Origin: DATKPE01 sp035524335
Lineage (GTDB): Bacteria > Bacteroidota > Ignavibacteria > UBA10030 > SZUA-254
Length of the DNA: 64,000 nt
Assembly: GCA_035524335.1 (NCBI GenBank)
Contig: DATKPE010000033.1
Location: 47,303 to 111,302 of the forward strand
Direction of reading: 5' to 3'
Shown here: positions 46,167-53,829 of the stretch, in pieces
Position numbering within the stretch: the stretch's first letter is position 1
Layout of the letters: every line of letters starts with the position of its first letter
Made by a program: the position numbers and the translations under genes
Notes under the pieces: generated by a model
Database searches by the model: none
The model's input: the letters and a program-made list of their open reading frames with translations, nothing else
What the model was told of the DNA's origin: nothing

Positions 46167-47261
46167 ATGATTCCGATTCTTCTGTTTGTCCTGATCCTCT
46201 TATACGCCGCCGAGATGGGATGGCTTTACGCCGGCATCCAGCGGGCGGGCCGCTGTCGGCGGGTCGAAGATTACGAACCGGCGGTTTCGGTGATCGTCGC
46301 AGCCCGGAACGAGGAGGAATATATCGCCGGCTGTCTCCGGTCGCTTCTGAAGCTCGAATACCCCCGCGAAAAGCTGGAAATCATCATTGTCAATGACAGC
46401 TCCACCGACCGGACGGGCGAAATACTCTCCGGATTCCCTCCCGACCCGAGGATCAGGATATTGCAGACCACTCCCGGAAGCGGCAACCTGCACGGCAAGG
46501 CGAATGCGCTTGCCGCGGGGATCCGGGGCTCGCACGGTGAAATCATCATGCTGACGGATGCCGACTGTACCGTCCGGCCCGGGTGGGTGCGGGAGACGGT
46601 CAAATATTTCACCCCCGGCACCGGAATCGTGGGCGGGTTCACGGTGCTGGAGGGATCGGGGGCATTCAGCGGGATCCAGGCGCTCGACTGGTTCTTTCTC
46701 TTCAATGTCGCCGCAGGGACGGCGGGGTGGCGCTACCCGCTGACGGTCATCGGCAATAATTTCGCAGTGCGGCGCGAGGCGTATGAGGCCGCGGGAGGAT
46801 ATGAAGCGATCCCGTTCAGCGTGACGGAGGATTACGCACTGGTGCGGTCGATCGTGCGGACCGGCAGATTCGGCGTGGAGTTTCCGCGCGACGCCGGGTG
46901 CAGTGTGGAAAGCCGGCCCTGCAGAAATGCCGGACATCTTTTCCGGCAGAAACAACGCTGGGGTGTCGGCGGACTCGACATGATTCTCGGGGGGATGCTC
47001 ATCATGGCGGTCAGCTGGTGTACGCGGGTCATGGTGATCGCGGCGCTTCTGTATATGCCGCTGACGGCCGGGCTCGTTTCCGCCGCGCTTCTCTGCGTGA
47101 CGGATCTCTGTTTCCTGACCGGGACCGCCCGGCGGTTCGGCGCGGCGCGGCGGCTCGGGTATTTTCCGCTCTTCGAACTCTATCTCACCTTCTACGCTCT
47201 CCTGATCCCCTTCGTAGCGCTCTTCAGCAGGAAGATCATCTGGAAACACCGCAGTCTGTAA
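46167..47261 (+). CDS. membrane glycosyltransferase, family 2 (processive type motif)
   Basis: A 364-residue enzyme with an N-terminal TM (1-20), a GT-A catalytic domain (about 38-265) and two or three C-terminal TMs (about 270-355). Catalytic motifs are VNDSS (Asp77), LTDADC (Asp131/Asp133), TEDYAL (220-224) and QKQRW (261-265), the QxxRW box of cellulose/hyaluronan synthase-like processive enzymes. The best ATG is 46167; a longer frame has a non-hydrophobic tail. It probably makes or extends a cell-surface polysaccharide or glycolipid. The sugar is not readable. Confidence 0.88.
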   Translation: MIPILLFVLILLYAAEMGWLYAGIQRAGRCRRVEDYEPAVSVIVAARNEEEYIAGCLRSLLKLEYPREKLEIIIVNDSSTDRTGEILSGFPPDPRIRILQTTPGSGNLHGKANALAAGIRGSHGEIIMLTDADCTVRPGWVRETVKYFTPGTGIVGGFTVLEGSGAFSGIQALDWFFLFNVAAGTAGWRYPLTVIGNNFAVRREAYEAAGGYEAIPFSVTEDYALVRSIVRTGRFGVEFPRDAGCSVESRPCRNAGHLFRQKQRWGVGGLDMILGGMLIMAVSWCTRVMVIAALLYMPLTAGLVSAALLCVTDLCFLTGTARRFGAARRLGYFPLFELYLTFYALLIPFVALFSRKIIWKHRSL

Positions 47262-47267
47262 ACGAAA

Positions 47268-47300
47268 AACCCCCGAACCGCGGGGAGCGGAACGGGGGTT
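47268..47300 (-). terminator. terminator between the glycosyltransferase and AAA+ regulator genes
   Basis: An 8-bp perfect stem (AACCCCCG at 47268-47275 with CGGGGGTT at 47293-47300), inner CCGC/GCGG stem and GGGGA loop. On the minus strand it is followed by a T-rich run (GTTTTTCGTTT), so it works best as terminator for the minus-strand regulator gene; both genes converge here. Confidence 0.6.
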
Positions 47301-47327
47301 ATCGAGAGACGATCTGAAATCCGCCGG

Positions 47328-48356
47328 TCAGGCGCGCGAGCGCGAGCTGGCGATATTGAGGCGTTTCAGCTTGTACCGGAGGGTCTGCTCGGTCATGCCG
47401 AGGAAACCGGCCGCCTTCGACTGGTTGAACCCGAATTTCTGCAGTGCCCGTTCGATGATCCCCTTCTCGATCGCATCGAGAGACTTGTCCAGAATGAAAT
47501 CCTGCCCGTTCTGGATGTTGTTGATCATCTTCACGACCTCGGTCTTTTCGTCGACGAGTTCGGGCGGGAGCATGAACCGGCCGCCGTTGGAGAAGAGGAC
47601 CGATTTATCGATGACCGCCTTCAGCTCGCGGATATTCTCCCGCCAGCTCTGGCGGACGAGGACGTCGATGGCGTTGATATCGATGACCAGTTCCCCGATG
47701 CCGATTTCGTGGCAGAGTTCGTTGGCGAAATGTTTCACGAGGAGCGGGATATCCTCGGGGCGTTCGCGGAGCGGCGGAATTTCGAGCCGTTCGAAGTCGC
47801 TCAGCTTGGTGAACAGTTCCTCGAGCAGTTTCCGTTTATCCACGAGCGACCGGGGGTCCTCCTTCAGGGTAAAGATCAGGCGGATATCGATCGGTTCGGA
47901 CTGGGAACCGCCGATGCGGCTCGTGAGCCGTTCATTCAGGAAGGTGAGGATCTTCATCTGATTACGGAAGCTGGCTTCCTCGACCTCCTCGATGAGGACG
48001 GTCCCGCCGTTGGCGATTTCGAAGAGGCCCCGTTTGGTGGTATAGGGAAGTCCTTCCGCGCCGCGGTCAAATCCGAAGAGAACCGCTTCGAGCTCCTTAT
48101 CATCGAGGACGGAGAGGTTGATCGACATGAACGGCGATTTCGACCCCTCGACGGCGCCGAGAGAGTAGATGTTTTTGGCGACGGCGCCCTTCCCGACGCC
48201 GGCCTCGCCGACGATGACCACGTCGTTGCGGTTTTTTGCAAGTCTGCCGATCTGTTTCAGCAGCTGCTCGACGGCCCGGCTCTTGCCGATAATCGGGTAT
48301 TCCATCGATCCGCCCTTCGCTTCATCGGGTGATTTTACCTTCTTGTCTTTATCCAT
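47328..48356 (-). CDS. AAA+ transcriptional regulator, EBP-like but lacking GAFTGA
   Basis: A 342-residue regulator. The start is the ATG preceded by AGGATAGT. After a 20-residue lysine-rich stretch comes an AAA+ domain: Walker A GEAGVGKG (50-57), GGTVLIEEV at the Walker B site (117-125), the arginine-finger region (RIGG) and LRERPEDIPLLVKHF. A C-terminal Fis-type helix-turn-helix ends the chain (FGFNQSKAAGFLGMTEQTLR). The order matches sigma-54 enhancer-binding proteins (NtrC, PspF). However, the loop that contacts sigma-54, GAFTGA, is replaced by GAEGLP (99-104) and Walker B has Glu for Asp. It therefore probably does not activate sigma-54 in the usual way. No receiver or sensor domain is present. 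It lies 38 bp after the membrane-protein gene in one operon. Confidence 0.9.
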   Translation of the reverse strand: MDKDKKVKSPDEAKGGSMEYPIIGKSRAVEQLLKQIGRLAKNRNDVVIVGEAGVGKGAVAKNIYSLGAVEGSKSPFMSINLSVLDDKELEAVLFGFDRGAEGLPYTTKRGLFEIANGGTVLIEEVEEASFRNQMKILTFLNERLTSRIGGSQSEPIDIRLIFTLKEDPRSLVDKRKLLEELFTKLSDFERLEIPPLRERPEDIPLLVKHFANELCHEIGIGELVIDINAIDVLVRQSWRENIRELKAVIDKSVLFSNGGRFMLPPELVDEKTEVVKMINNIQNGQDFILDKSLDAIEKGIIERALQKFGFNQSKAAGFLGMTEQTLRYKLKRLNIASSRSRA

Positions 48357-48394
48357 ACTATCCTCGTAGTAAATAAATCGTCCTGCCACAACCG

Positions 48395-49522
48395 TTACTT
48401 GCCCTGTGAATTCTGGAACAGGCGCCCGTTGAAAAGCTTGAAATTGAAGAACCGCTCCAGGATGAGGTTGTCGACCCAATCCCGCCAGCGGCTGATCGTC
48501 TGCGGGTTGCTCGCCAGTTCCAGCTCGTAGAATTCGCCCTGCACCGAGGTAATGAACCGCAGACGGAGGACGAAGAACCAGACGATGAAGAACTCGACGA
48601 AAATCGTGACGTACTGGGAGACGGCGAACAGATCGGCGAATGAGGAAAATTCGACGCTGTGGCTGAACCCCCAGTTATGGAGGATCTCCATCGACGAGAG
48701 GAGGAGGAACAGGAACATGATCTTGTCGATATACGCCCCCTGGGGCGGATCCTTCTTGAACTGGTAAAGGAAAAACAGCAGTATGAAGACGATGAAGAAG
48801 ACGTTCATGTAGACGATGCTCATGTTCATCGGCTTCCAGAGCAGGATGATGTAGTTGTTGCCCGCAAGGTACGGCATCAGATATTCGATACGGCGGATAT
48901 TCTGATCCGGGTAAAGATCGCCGACGGCGCGTCCGTCTTCCCACGACTGCAGTTTGACGGATCCGGCAAGCTGGATGGCCGAAGGGGTTTCCTTCGCGGG
49001 ATCGACCGCCTGGTAGAGCGTCTTGAACTGCTTGATGTCCTGCGTCGAGTAGAGATACAGCGGATCATGAAAATACGGCTGGAAGATCATCCAGCTGACG
49101 ATGACCGAAAGGGCGATTGCGGCGAGATATTTCTGATAGATCCTCAGCTCGCGGAATATCTGATCGATCACGATGTAGCAGATGGCGAGCGACATGAAAA
49201 CCTGGAATCCGATCAGGGTATACTGGTGCAGAATGTGGGTGGCGAATTTGTTCTCGGTGAAGATCGACACGCCGACGAAATCGAAGAAATAATGGCTGAC
49301 CGAGACGGTGAACAGGAAGATAAAATTCAGGAAGATGAATTTATTTTTCGGATTCGGCTCACTGCGGTAAATCAAAACGGACAGAATGAGAAGCAGAATC
49401 TGAATAGCCCTGTTGAAAACGCCTTCGAGGTCGATCGGGTGGTGTGGAAACAGCACCAGGGCCACGCAATAAACTGCGTGAAAAACAAGTAGAAAGAAAA
49501 ATGCTTTGACAAGATTTTTCAT
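48395..49522 (-). CDS. eight-TM membrane protein, unknown function
   Basis: A 375-residue polytopic protein I do not recognise. TM segments lie at about 5-25, 38-53, 60-80, 103-121, 130-147, 245-275, 290-310 and 322-345. Between TM5 and TM6 is a soluble loop of about 75 residues (KETPSAIQLAG ... DQNIRRIEYL), and a charged tail of about 40-55 residues follows TM8. Codon use and composition look native. It is the first gene of an operon with the AAA+ regulator, with a strong promoter 45 bp upstream, and diverges from the repeat-peptide gene. The layout suggests it is the signal-input or transport component for the regulator; that is inference. Confidence 0.85.
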   Translation of the reverse strand: MKNLVKAFFFLLVFHAVYCVALVLFPHHPIDLEGVFNRAIQILLLILSVLIYRSEPNPKNKFIFLNFIFLFTVSVSHYFFDFVGVSIFTENKFATHILHQYTLIGFQVFMSLAICYIVIDQIFRELRIYQKYLAAIALSVIVSWMIFQPYFHDPLYLYSTQDIKQFKTLYQAVDPAKETPSAIQLAGSVKLQSWEDGRAVGDLYPDQNIRRIEYLMPYLAGNNYIILLWKPMNMSIVYMNVFFIVFILLFFLYQFKKDPPQGAYIDKIMFLFLLLSSMEILHNWGFSHSVEFSSFADLFAVSQYVTIFVEFFIVWFFVLRLRFITSVQGEFYELELASNPQTISRWRDWVDNLILERFFNFKLFNGRLFQNSQGK

Positions 49523-49564
49523 AAGTAAAGACCGGGTACGAAGTCCGATCCCTCGTTTTGTTTA

Positions 49565-49593
49565 AATTTATCGCTTTTTTGAACAAATGTCAA
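49565..49593 (-). promoter_or_regulatory. strong sigma70-like promoter of the membrane protein-regulator operon
   Basis: On the minus strand TTGACA (49588-49593, a perfect -35), a 17-bp spacer and TAAATT (49565-49570). Predicted start near 49558, leader of about 36 nt. A TTGCGAAT octamer ends only about 4 bp upstream of the -35. Confidence 0.6.
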
Positions 49594-49597
49594 TAGC

Positions 49598-49758
49598 ATT
49601 CGCAATTTTTTTTCTATATGCTCAAATCTGTGATTCGCAACACGCCATAATATTCGTGATATTTTTTCAGAATAAAATAGCAAAATTCTTGCGAATTTTC
49701 ACATAATATCGTAACTTGTCCTTGGAGTTTTTCCCCTCATTACCCCTTTAATGCGAAT
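49598..49758. promoter_or_regulatory. four TTGCGAAT-like octamers in the divergent intergenic region
   Basis: The intergenic stretch 49523-49808 is AT-rich and contains four copies of the octamer TTGCGAAT (last one ATGCGAAT). On the minus strand they are at 49633-49640 and 49598-49605, on the plus strand at 49689-49696 and 49751-49758. All read toward the nearer gene. One flanks the -35 of the membrane-protein promoter, and another overlaps a candidate -35 (TTGCGA, 17 bp, TAACTT at 49712-49717) for the peptide gene. They are candidate binding sites of the AAA+ regulator; no direct evidence. Confidence 0.5.
49689..49717 (+). promoter_or_regulatory. candidate promoter of the repeat-peptide gene
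   Basis: TTGCGA (49689-49694), a 17-bp spacer and TAACTT (49712-49717). The -35 is part of one TTGCGAAT octamer. The -10 is a weak match. Leader would be about 85 nt. Confidence 0.35.
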
Positions 49759-49808
49759 ATACAAAAATATTTTTCATAATCAATTAATTAAATCCGAGGA
49801 GAGTTACC

Positions 49809-50051
49809 ATGACTGCCATCACACGTCGTAATGCAAAGCGGATCGGATCCCTTCTGATCGCTTTACTGATCGTTCTTGTGACCAATATCGCCATCTCCCT
49901 GGCCGATAACGCACGCACGCTCGATCCGAACAATCCGATCTACGGTTCGCCCCGTCCCAAGACGCTCGATCCGAATAATCCGATCTATGGCTCGCCCCGT
50001 CCCAAGACGCTCGATCCGAACAATCCGATCTACGGTTCACCGCGCCCGTAA
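49809..50051 (+). CDS. small exported protein with three 15-residue repeats
   Basis: An 80-residue protein with a strong Shine-Dalgarno sequence (GAGGAGAG) before the ATG. Residues 1-33 form a signal peptide: basic RRNAKR, hydrophobic core of about 19 residues, probable cleavage after SLA. The rest is three copies of TLDPNNPIYGSPRP (residues 37-50, 52-65, 67-80) separated by Lys51 and Lys66, with Arg36 before the first. The repeats are identical in protein but differ at silent third positions, so the peptide sequence seems selected. Basic residues at every junction would let a trypsin-like protease cut out 14- or 15-mers. It is followed by a hairpin and a terminator. I know no homolog; a secreted signal, surface adhesion peptide or structural peptide is possible. 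Confidence 0.8.
   Translation: MTAITRRNAKRIGSLLIALLIVLVTNIAISLADNARTLDPNNPIYGSPRPKTLDPNNPIYGSPRPKTLDPNNPIYGSPRP
49917..50048 (+). repeat. three tandem 45-bp coding repeats
   Basis: Units at 49917-49961, 49962-50006 and 50007-50048 (the last lacks the final Lys codon). Copy 1 and copy 2 differ at three third-codon positions, copy 1 and copy 3 at four, and all changes are synonymous. The repeats code for the repeated peptide and are not a CRISPR array. Confidence 0.9.
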
Positions 50052-50060
50052 GGCACGGCC

Positions 50061-50076
50061 CGCGGCATTTGCCGCG
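50061..50076 (+). other. small hairpin after the repeat-peptide gene
   Basis: CGCGGC (50061-50066), loop ATTT, GCCGCG (50071-50076): a perfect 6-bp stem starting 10 nt after the stop codon. It lies upstream of the terminator and might stabilise the short mRNA. Confidence 0.35.
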
Positions 50077-50099
50077 CGTTCGGTAACTCCATAATTGAT

Positions 50100-50140
50100 A
50101 CACCCCGCCTGCGGTCCGCCGCGGACGGGGTGTTTTTTTT
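50100..50140 (+). terminator. intrinsic terminator of the repeat-peptide gene
   Basis: An 8-bp stem ACACCCCG (50100-50107) with CGGGGTGT (50126-50133), a GC-rich inner region able to fold further, and an 8-T run (50133-50140). This closes a short mRNA carrying only the peptide and separates it from the M50 gene. Confidence 0.8.
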
Positions 50141-50199
50141 CCCGGGACTCCGATTACCATTTCTCGTGATTTTTTTTTATTTTTCCCTGAAATACCTCC

Positions 50200-51201
50200 A
50201 TGGAGCCCGTCTACCCATCAGATCCGACCACTTTCAGCTGGCAGGGACAACCACCCCCGCCTCCACGGCCATGGAAATCGTACCTCTTCCATGCGTCGCT
50301 CTTCCTTCTGACGTTCATCACCACAACACTCGCGGGCGTCCTATGGCTCCTGAAAGACCCGTTTGAACTGTCCAATTTCCCTGCGGGATTTCCCTATTCC
50401 CTCAGTCTCCTGGCAATCCTCACGGCCCACGAATTCGGGCATTACTTTGCGGCGCGACGCTACCATATTCCGACCACCCTCCCCTACTTCATCCCGATGC
50501 CGCCGTTTCTCATCAACCTTTTCGGCACCATGGGGGCGGTGATCAGGATCAGGGGGGCGATCGGAACCAGAAAACAGCTCTTCGACATCGGCGCCGCCGG
50601 ACCGATCGCGGGTCTTATCGTTACCCTGGGTGTCCTCGCCCTCGGCATGGCGACGCTTCCCCCGATCAGCTATCTGTACGGAATACATCCCGAATATATC
50701 GGCCTTTCTGCAATCCCCAACGGAGGGCTGACCTTCGGCTCCTCTCTCTTCTTCCGCGGGTTTCTCCGCCTGTTCGCACACGGCCGGTTTATTCCCCCCA
50801 TGAATGAAATTTACCATTATCCCTATCTCTGCGTCGGCTGGTTCGGCCTGTTCATCACCGCGATGAACCTGATCCCCGTCGGCCAGCTGGATGGCGGCCA
50901 TATCCTCTATTCCATGGTCGGACGCCGGCAGGGGCTGATCGCGAAAATCTGCTTCGGCATACTCATCCTGATCGGCCTCGTGGCGTTCATTCCCGCATTC
51001 GGTTCCCATATTCAGCTGGGGACCCTCGGCTGGCTCATTTTCGCCGTCATCCTGTTTTTCGTCATCAAGCTCAATCACCCCGAAATCCACGATCCGGAAC
51101 CTCTCGACTCATCGCGAACCTTCCTCGGATGGATTCTCATGGCCCTCTTCATCCTCATTTTCACCCCGGTGCCGTTCTATGAAATCTCCCCGGCACCTTG
51201 A
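50200..51201 (+). CDS. site-2-protease-like M50 intramembrane metalloprotease
   Basis: A 333-residue polytopic membrane protein. The zinc motif HEFGHY (His77, Glu78, His81) lies in a TM segment and the second motif NLIPVGQLDGGH has Asp231 as the third ligand; both are M50 hallmarks. About seven or eight hydrophobic segments are visible. The order matches plant EGY-type and bacterial site-2 proteases without a PDZ domain. These enzymes cut TM segments of regulatory proteins or remnant signal peptides. The start at 50200 has no clear Shine-Dalgarno sequence. It is separated from the peptide gene by a terminator, so linkage may be positional only. It is followed by a separate promoter for the next gene. 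Confidence 0.9.
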   Translation: MEPVYPSDPTTFSWQGQPPPPPRPWKSYLFHASLFLLTFITTTLAGVLWLLKDPFELSNFPAGFPYSLSLLAILTAHEFGHYFAARRYHIPTTLPYFIPMPPFLINLFGTMGAVIRIRGAIGTRKQLFDIGAAGPIAGLIVTLGVLALGMATLPPISYLYGIHPEYIGLSAIPNGGLTFGSSLFFRGFLRLFAHGRFIPPMNEIYHYPYLCVGWFGLFITAMNLIPVGQLDGGHILYSMVGRRQGLIAKICFGILILIGLVAFIPAFGSHIQLGTLGWLIFAVILFFVIKLNHPEIHDPEPLDSSRTFLGWILMALFILIFTPVPFYEISPAP

Positions 51202-51226
51202 CTTTCAACGACGATTTTCGTAGATT
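51198..51226 (+). promoter_or_regulatory. sigma70-like promoter of the lipoprotein-PorV cluster
   Basis: TTGACT (51198-51203), overlapping the M50 stop codon, a 17-bp spacer and TAGATT (51221-51226). Leader of about 90 nt before the ATG at 51326. It should drive the five-gene surface cluster. Confidence 0.55.
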
Positions 51227-51325
51227 TTCAATACTCAATAACTTTCCCGGACGCATTATCTGCCCCATGGTATAGAGTTTGACCCGACGATCCCGTCACG
51301 TTTTTGAAAGGGCAGGTCTATTTCG

Positions 51326-52207
51326 ATGCGTCGCACCATTTCCACCGTTCTGATCCCCCGGGTGTTCCGGACGATATCCCCATACCGCCGGATTCTTCCT
51401 GTCGTCATACTTGTGGTCGCGGGACTGGCAGGCTGCCGGCGCGAGTATTCCGGTACGCTCGACCCGCCCCTCACCGCGCCGTATCTGTATCAGGCGCAGA
51501 TCGGGGTCTCGCTCGTCGATCTCGATACCTCCTCCGCATCCGTCGTAAAACAGATTTCGCCCGGGACCTACGAGATCACCGATTCTCTTTCCGCCGTGGT
51601 GCTCGATCCGGTGAGCGGAGACGATATCACCTCCTGCACCTACAGCGTCACGTCGCCGGGCATCTCGACGCCTTTTCTCACAGGGAACCTGAACCGGATC
51701 TCGGTGTCGTCCAATCAGGCGAATTTCAGCACGAAGTTTGCCTTCCTCGTCCGGCGCGACCAGATAGGTCCGTACATTATCGAAATCGACGCCTCAGGGC
51801 AGGCAGGGTATGTCGCGAATGCCCGACGGGTCACCCTCTCTATTATCAGAAACGACGCCCGGCCGGTCATCTCGAATCTCCTCGCACCCGACACCCTGGT
51901 CCGGCCGCAATCCGGTTCCCGGATGGTCCGTCTCGCCATTTCGGCCTCCGATTCGGACGGCCTCGGCGACATCGTCAAAGTTTTCTTCCGGAGCATCAAC
52001 TCCACCTCCCCCGATTTTGAACAACCGATGTTCGACGACGGGAATCTGGCGGTGGACGGTGATTCCGTTGCGGGCGACGGCCGCTATGCCAGACTTCTGC
52101 CGCTCGATTCAACGGCCACGGCGGGAATCAAGGAATTTCGCTTTTTCGCGCGCGACAAAGCGGGAGCGGTGAGCGATTCAATCGTCCATTATATCGTCAT
52201 CCAATGA
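51326..52207 (+). CDS. lipoprotein with beta-sandwich domains
   Basis: A 293-residue protein. The N-terminal hydrophobic stretch ILPVVILVVAGLAGC carries a lipobox Cys at residue 37, so it should be lipidated by the Lgt-LspA route. The start is the ATG encoding MRRTIST; the long basic n-region is unusual. The remainder has two beta-rich domains with Ig-like features (SASDSDGLGDIVKVFFRS). No enzyme motif is seen. Its stop overlaps the next gene start (ATGA). By position it may be an accessory protein for the secreted propeller protein and PorV-like barrels that follow. I do not recognise a family. Confidence 0.8.
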   Translation: MRRTISTVLIPRVFRTISPYRRILPVVILVVAGLAGCRREYSGTLDPPLTAPYLYQAQIGVSLVDLDTSSASVVKQISPGTYEITDSLSAVVLDPVSGDDITSCTYSVTSPGISTPFLTGNLNRISVSSNQANFSTKFAFLVRRDQIGPYIIEIDASGQAGYVANARRVTLSIIRNDARPVISNLLAPDTLVRPQSGSRMVRLAISASDSDGLGDIVKVFFRSINSTSPDFEQPMFDDGNLAVDGDSVAGDGRYARLLPLDSTATAGIKEFRFFARDKAGAVSDSIVHYIVIQ

Positions 52208-53829
52208 TCAGCCGCACCGGACTCCATATCGTCCTCGCTCTCCTCGTGGCATTCGGGCTCCATTCACGGTCCTCGGGACAATCCAGATACCTCCGTCATT
52301 TTTCCCCCTATACGAGTGAGGGCTCGGCGATTCCCCCGAGCAACAACATCTCCCATGCCGCCGTCTCCGGCGGGATCCTCTGGTTCGGAACCAGCAAGGG
52401 CCTCACCCGTTCCATGGACACGGGAAAAACGTGGACCTCCTTCAGGTCAAATCCGGCCTTCGCCAACGACGGCATCTATGCCACCGATGCCGCCGACTCG
52501 ATCGTCTGGGCCGCCACGGGATATGACAAGGATATGGGAGACGGCTCCACGGTGCAGACCGGGAGCGGGTATGCCTTCAGCACAAACGGCGGCGCGACAT
52601 GGACCCACAGGGGGCAGGCGCTCGACGGCCTCCACGACACGCTGATCGCCTACGGGATCAACGATTCGCTGAGGATTCTTCCGGTGGTCGTTCCGGAACA
52701 GAACGTCACCTTCGATATCTCGCTTCAGGGGCGCAATGTCTGGATCGCCAGCTGGGCCAGCGGTCTCCGCCGCTCGTCCGACAACGGCGCGACGTGGCAG
52801 AGAATCCTTCTCCCGTCCGATATCCAGAGCACGCTGTCACCGACCGACACTCTCTGGACCTACGCTCCGTCGGACACGCTCCACCTTCACAGGATCTTTC
52901 CGCGGTACGATCCCCGCACCAGCAACAACTATCTCGCTTTTTCGGTTCTTGCGGAGGACAGCCTCACTATATGGGCCGGCACCGCGGGGGGCGTGAACAA
53001 ATCGACCGACGGCGGAAAGAGCTGGCAGAAGTTTTCCCACCAGAACGAAGCGAACCCCATTCTCGGCGACTGGGTCATCGCCATCCGGGAGCAGGACTTC
53101 GGTGCGACGCACCGCGTCTGGACGACAAACTGGAAAGCCAACGATCCCGATGAAGATTACGGGGTGAGCTACACCGACGACGGCGGGGCGACCTGGACCA
53201 CACTCCTGAGAGGCTCCAAGACCTACGATTTTGCATTCCTCGATTCCATCACCTATATAGCGAGCGATGACGGCATTTACCGCACCGCGGACGGCGGCCA
53301 GACATTCACGCTTTTTTCAAATATCACAGACCCGGCACACCACCAGGTGGTCTCGCGGCCGAGCGTTTACACCGTCTCCGTGATCCGGAATTTCATCGAC
53401 CCATTAGAACTCAGCGGCGTGGTCATTGCCGGGACCAGCGACGGAATCGCGCTCTCGGCGGATGGCAAAAATTACACGTTCGGGCAGACCTGGACCGTTA
53501 CGCGGGCATATGCGCCTCTCGGATCTCAGGCGACCAGCTATGCGTATCCGAACCCGTTCTCCCCGCGATTCGAGGTTGCGAGGATTCACTACGGAACCGG
53601 CGCGCAGACGCAGGGGACGAGAAGCGTTTCAATTGAAATTTACGATTTCGGCATGAACCGCGTGAGGACCCTCCTTCACCAGGCCGACCGGCAGAATTCC
53701 GCCGAGTACGACGAGATCTGGGATGGACGAACGGACAACGGCACGCAGGCGAGCAACGGCGTTTACTTTTACCGTATTTCGATCGACAACAATGACCCCC
53801 TGTATGGAAAAATACTCCTTCTCCAGTAG
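52204..53829 (+). CDS. exported BNR-like propeller protein with C-terminal sorting-type domain
   Basis: A 541-residue exported protein. Signal peptide at 1-25 (LALLVAFGLHSRSSGQS). Residues 45-425 are beta-propeller blades with S-x-D-x-G-x-x-W motifs (SMDTGKTW, STDGGKSW, TDDGGATW). The last 95 residues read YAYPNPFSP ... GVYFYRISI ... GKILLLQ, an FlgD/T9SS-type C-terminal domain. It overlaps the lipoprotein gene by 4 bp and the next PorV-like gene by 26 bp (that gene's ATG is at 53804), so the four genes are translationally coupled. It is the likely cargo of the barrels encoded next. Confidence 0.9.
   Translation: MISRTGLHIVLALLVAFGLHSRSSGQSRYLRHFSPYTSEGSAIPPSNNISHAAVSGGILWFGTSKGLTRSMDTGKTWTSFRSNPAFANDGIYATDAADSIVWAATGYDKDMGDGSTVQTGSGYAFSTNGGATWTHRGQALDGLHDTLIAYGINDSLRILPVVVPEQNVTFDISLQGRNVWIASWASGLRRSSDNGATWQRILLPSDIQSTLSPTDTLWTYAPSDTLHLHRIFPRYDPRTSNNYLAFSVLAEDSLTIWAGTAGGVNKSTDGGKSWQKFSHQNEANPILGDWVIAIREQDFGATHRVWTTNWKANDPDEDYGVSYTDDGGATWTTLLRGSKTYDFAFLDSITYIASDDGIYRTADGGQTFTLFSNITDPAHHQVVSRPSVYTVSVIRNFIDPLELSGVVIAGTSDGIALSADGKNYTFGQTWTVTRAYAPLGSQATSYAYPNPFSPRFEVARIHYGTGAQTQGTRSVSIEIYDFGMNRVRTLLHQADRQNSAEYDEIWDGRTDNGTQASNGVYFYRISIDNNDPLYGKILLLQ

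Noticed and set aside
49917..50048. Short tandem repeats as a CRISPR array
   Set aside because: The units are contiguous without spacers, and changes are all synonymous in one coding frame.
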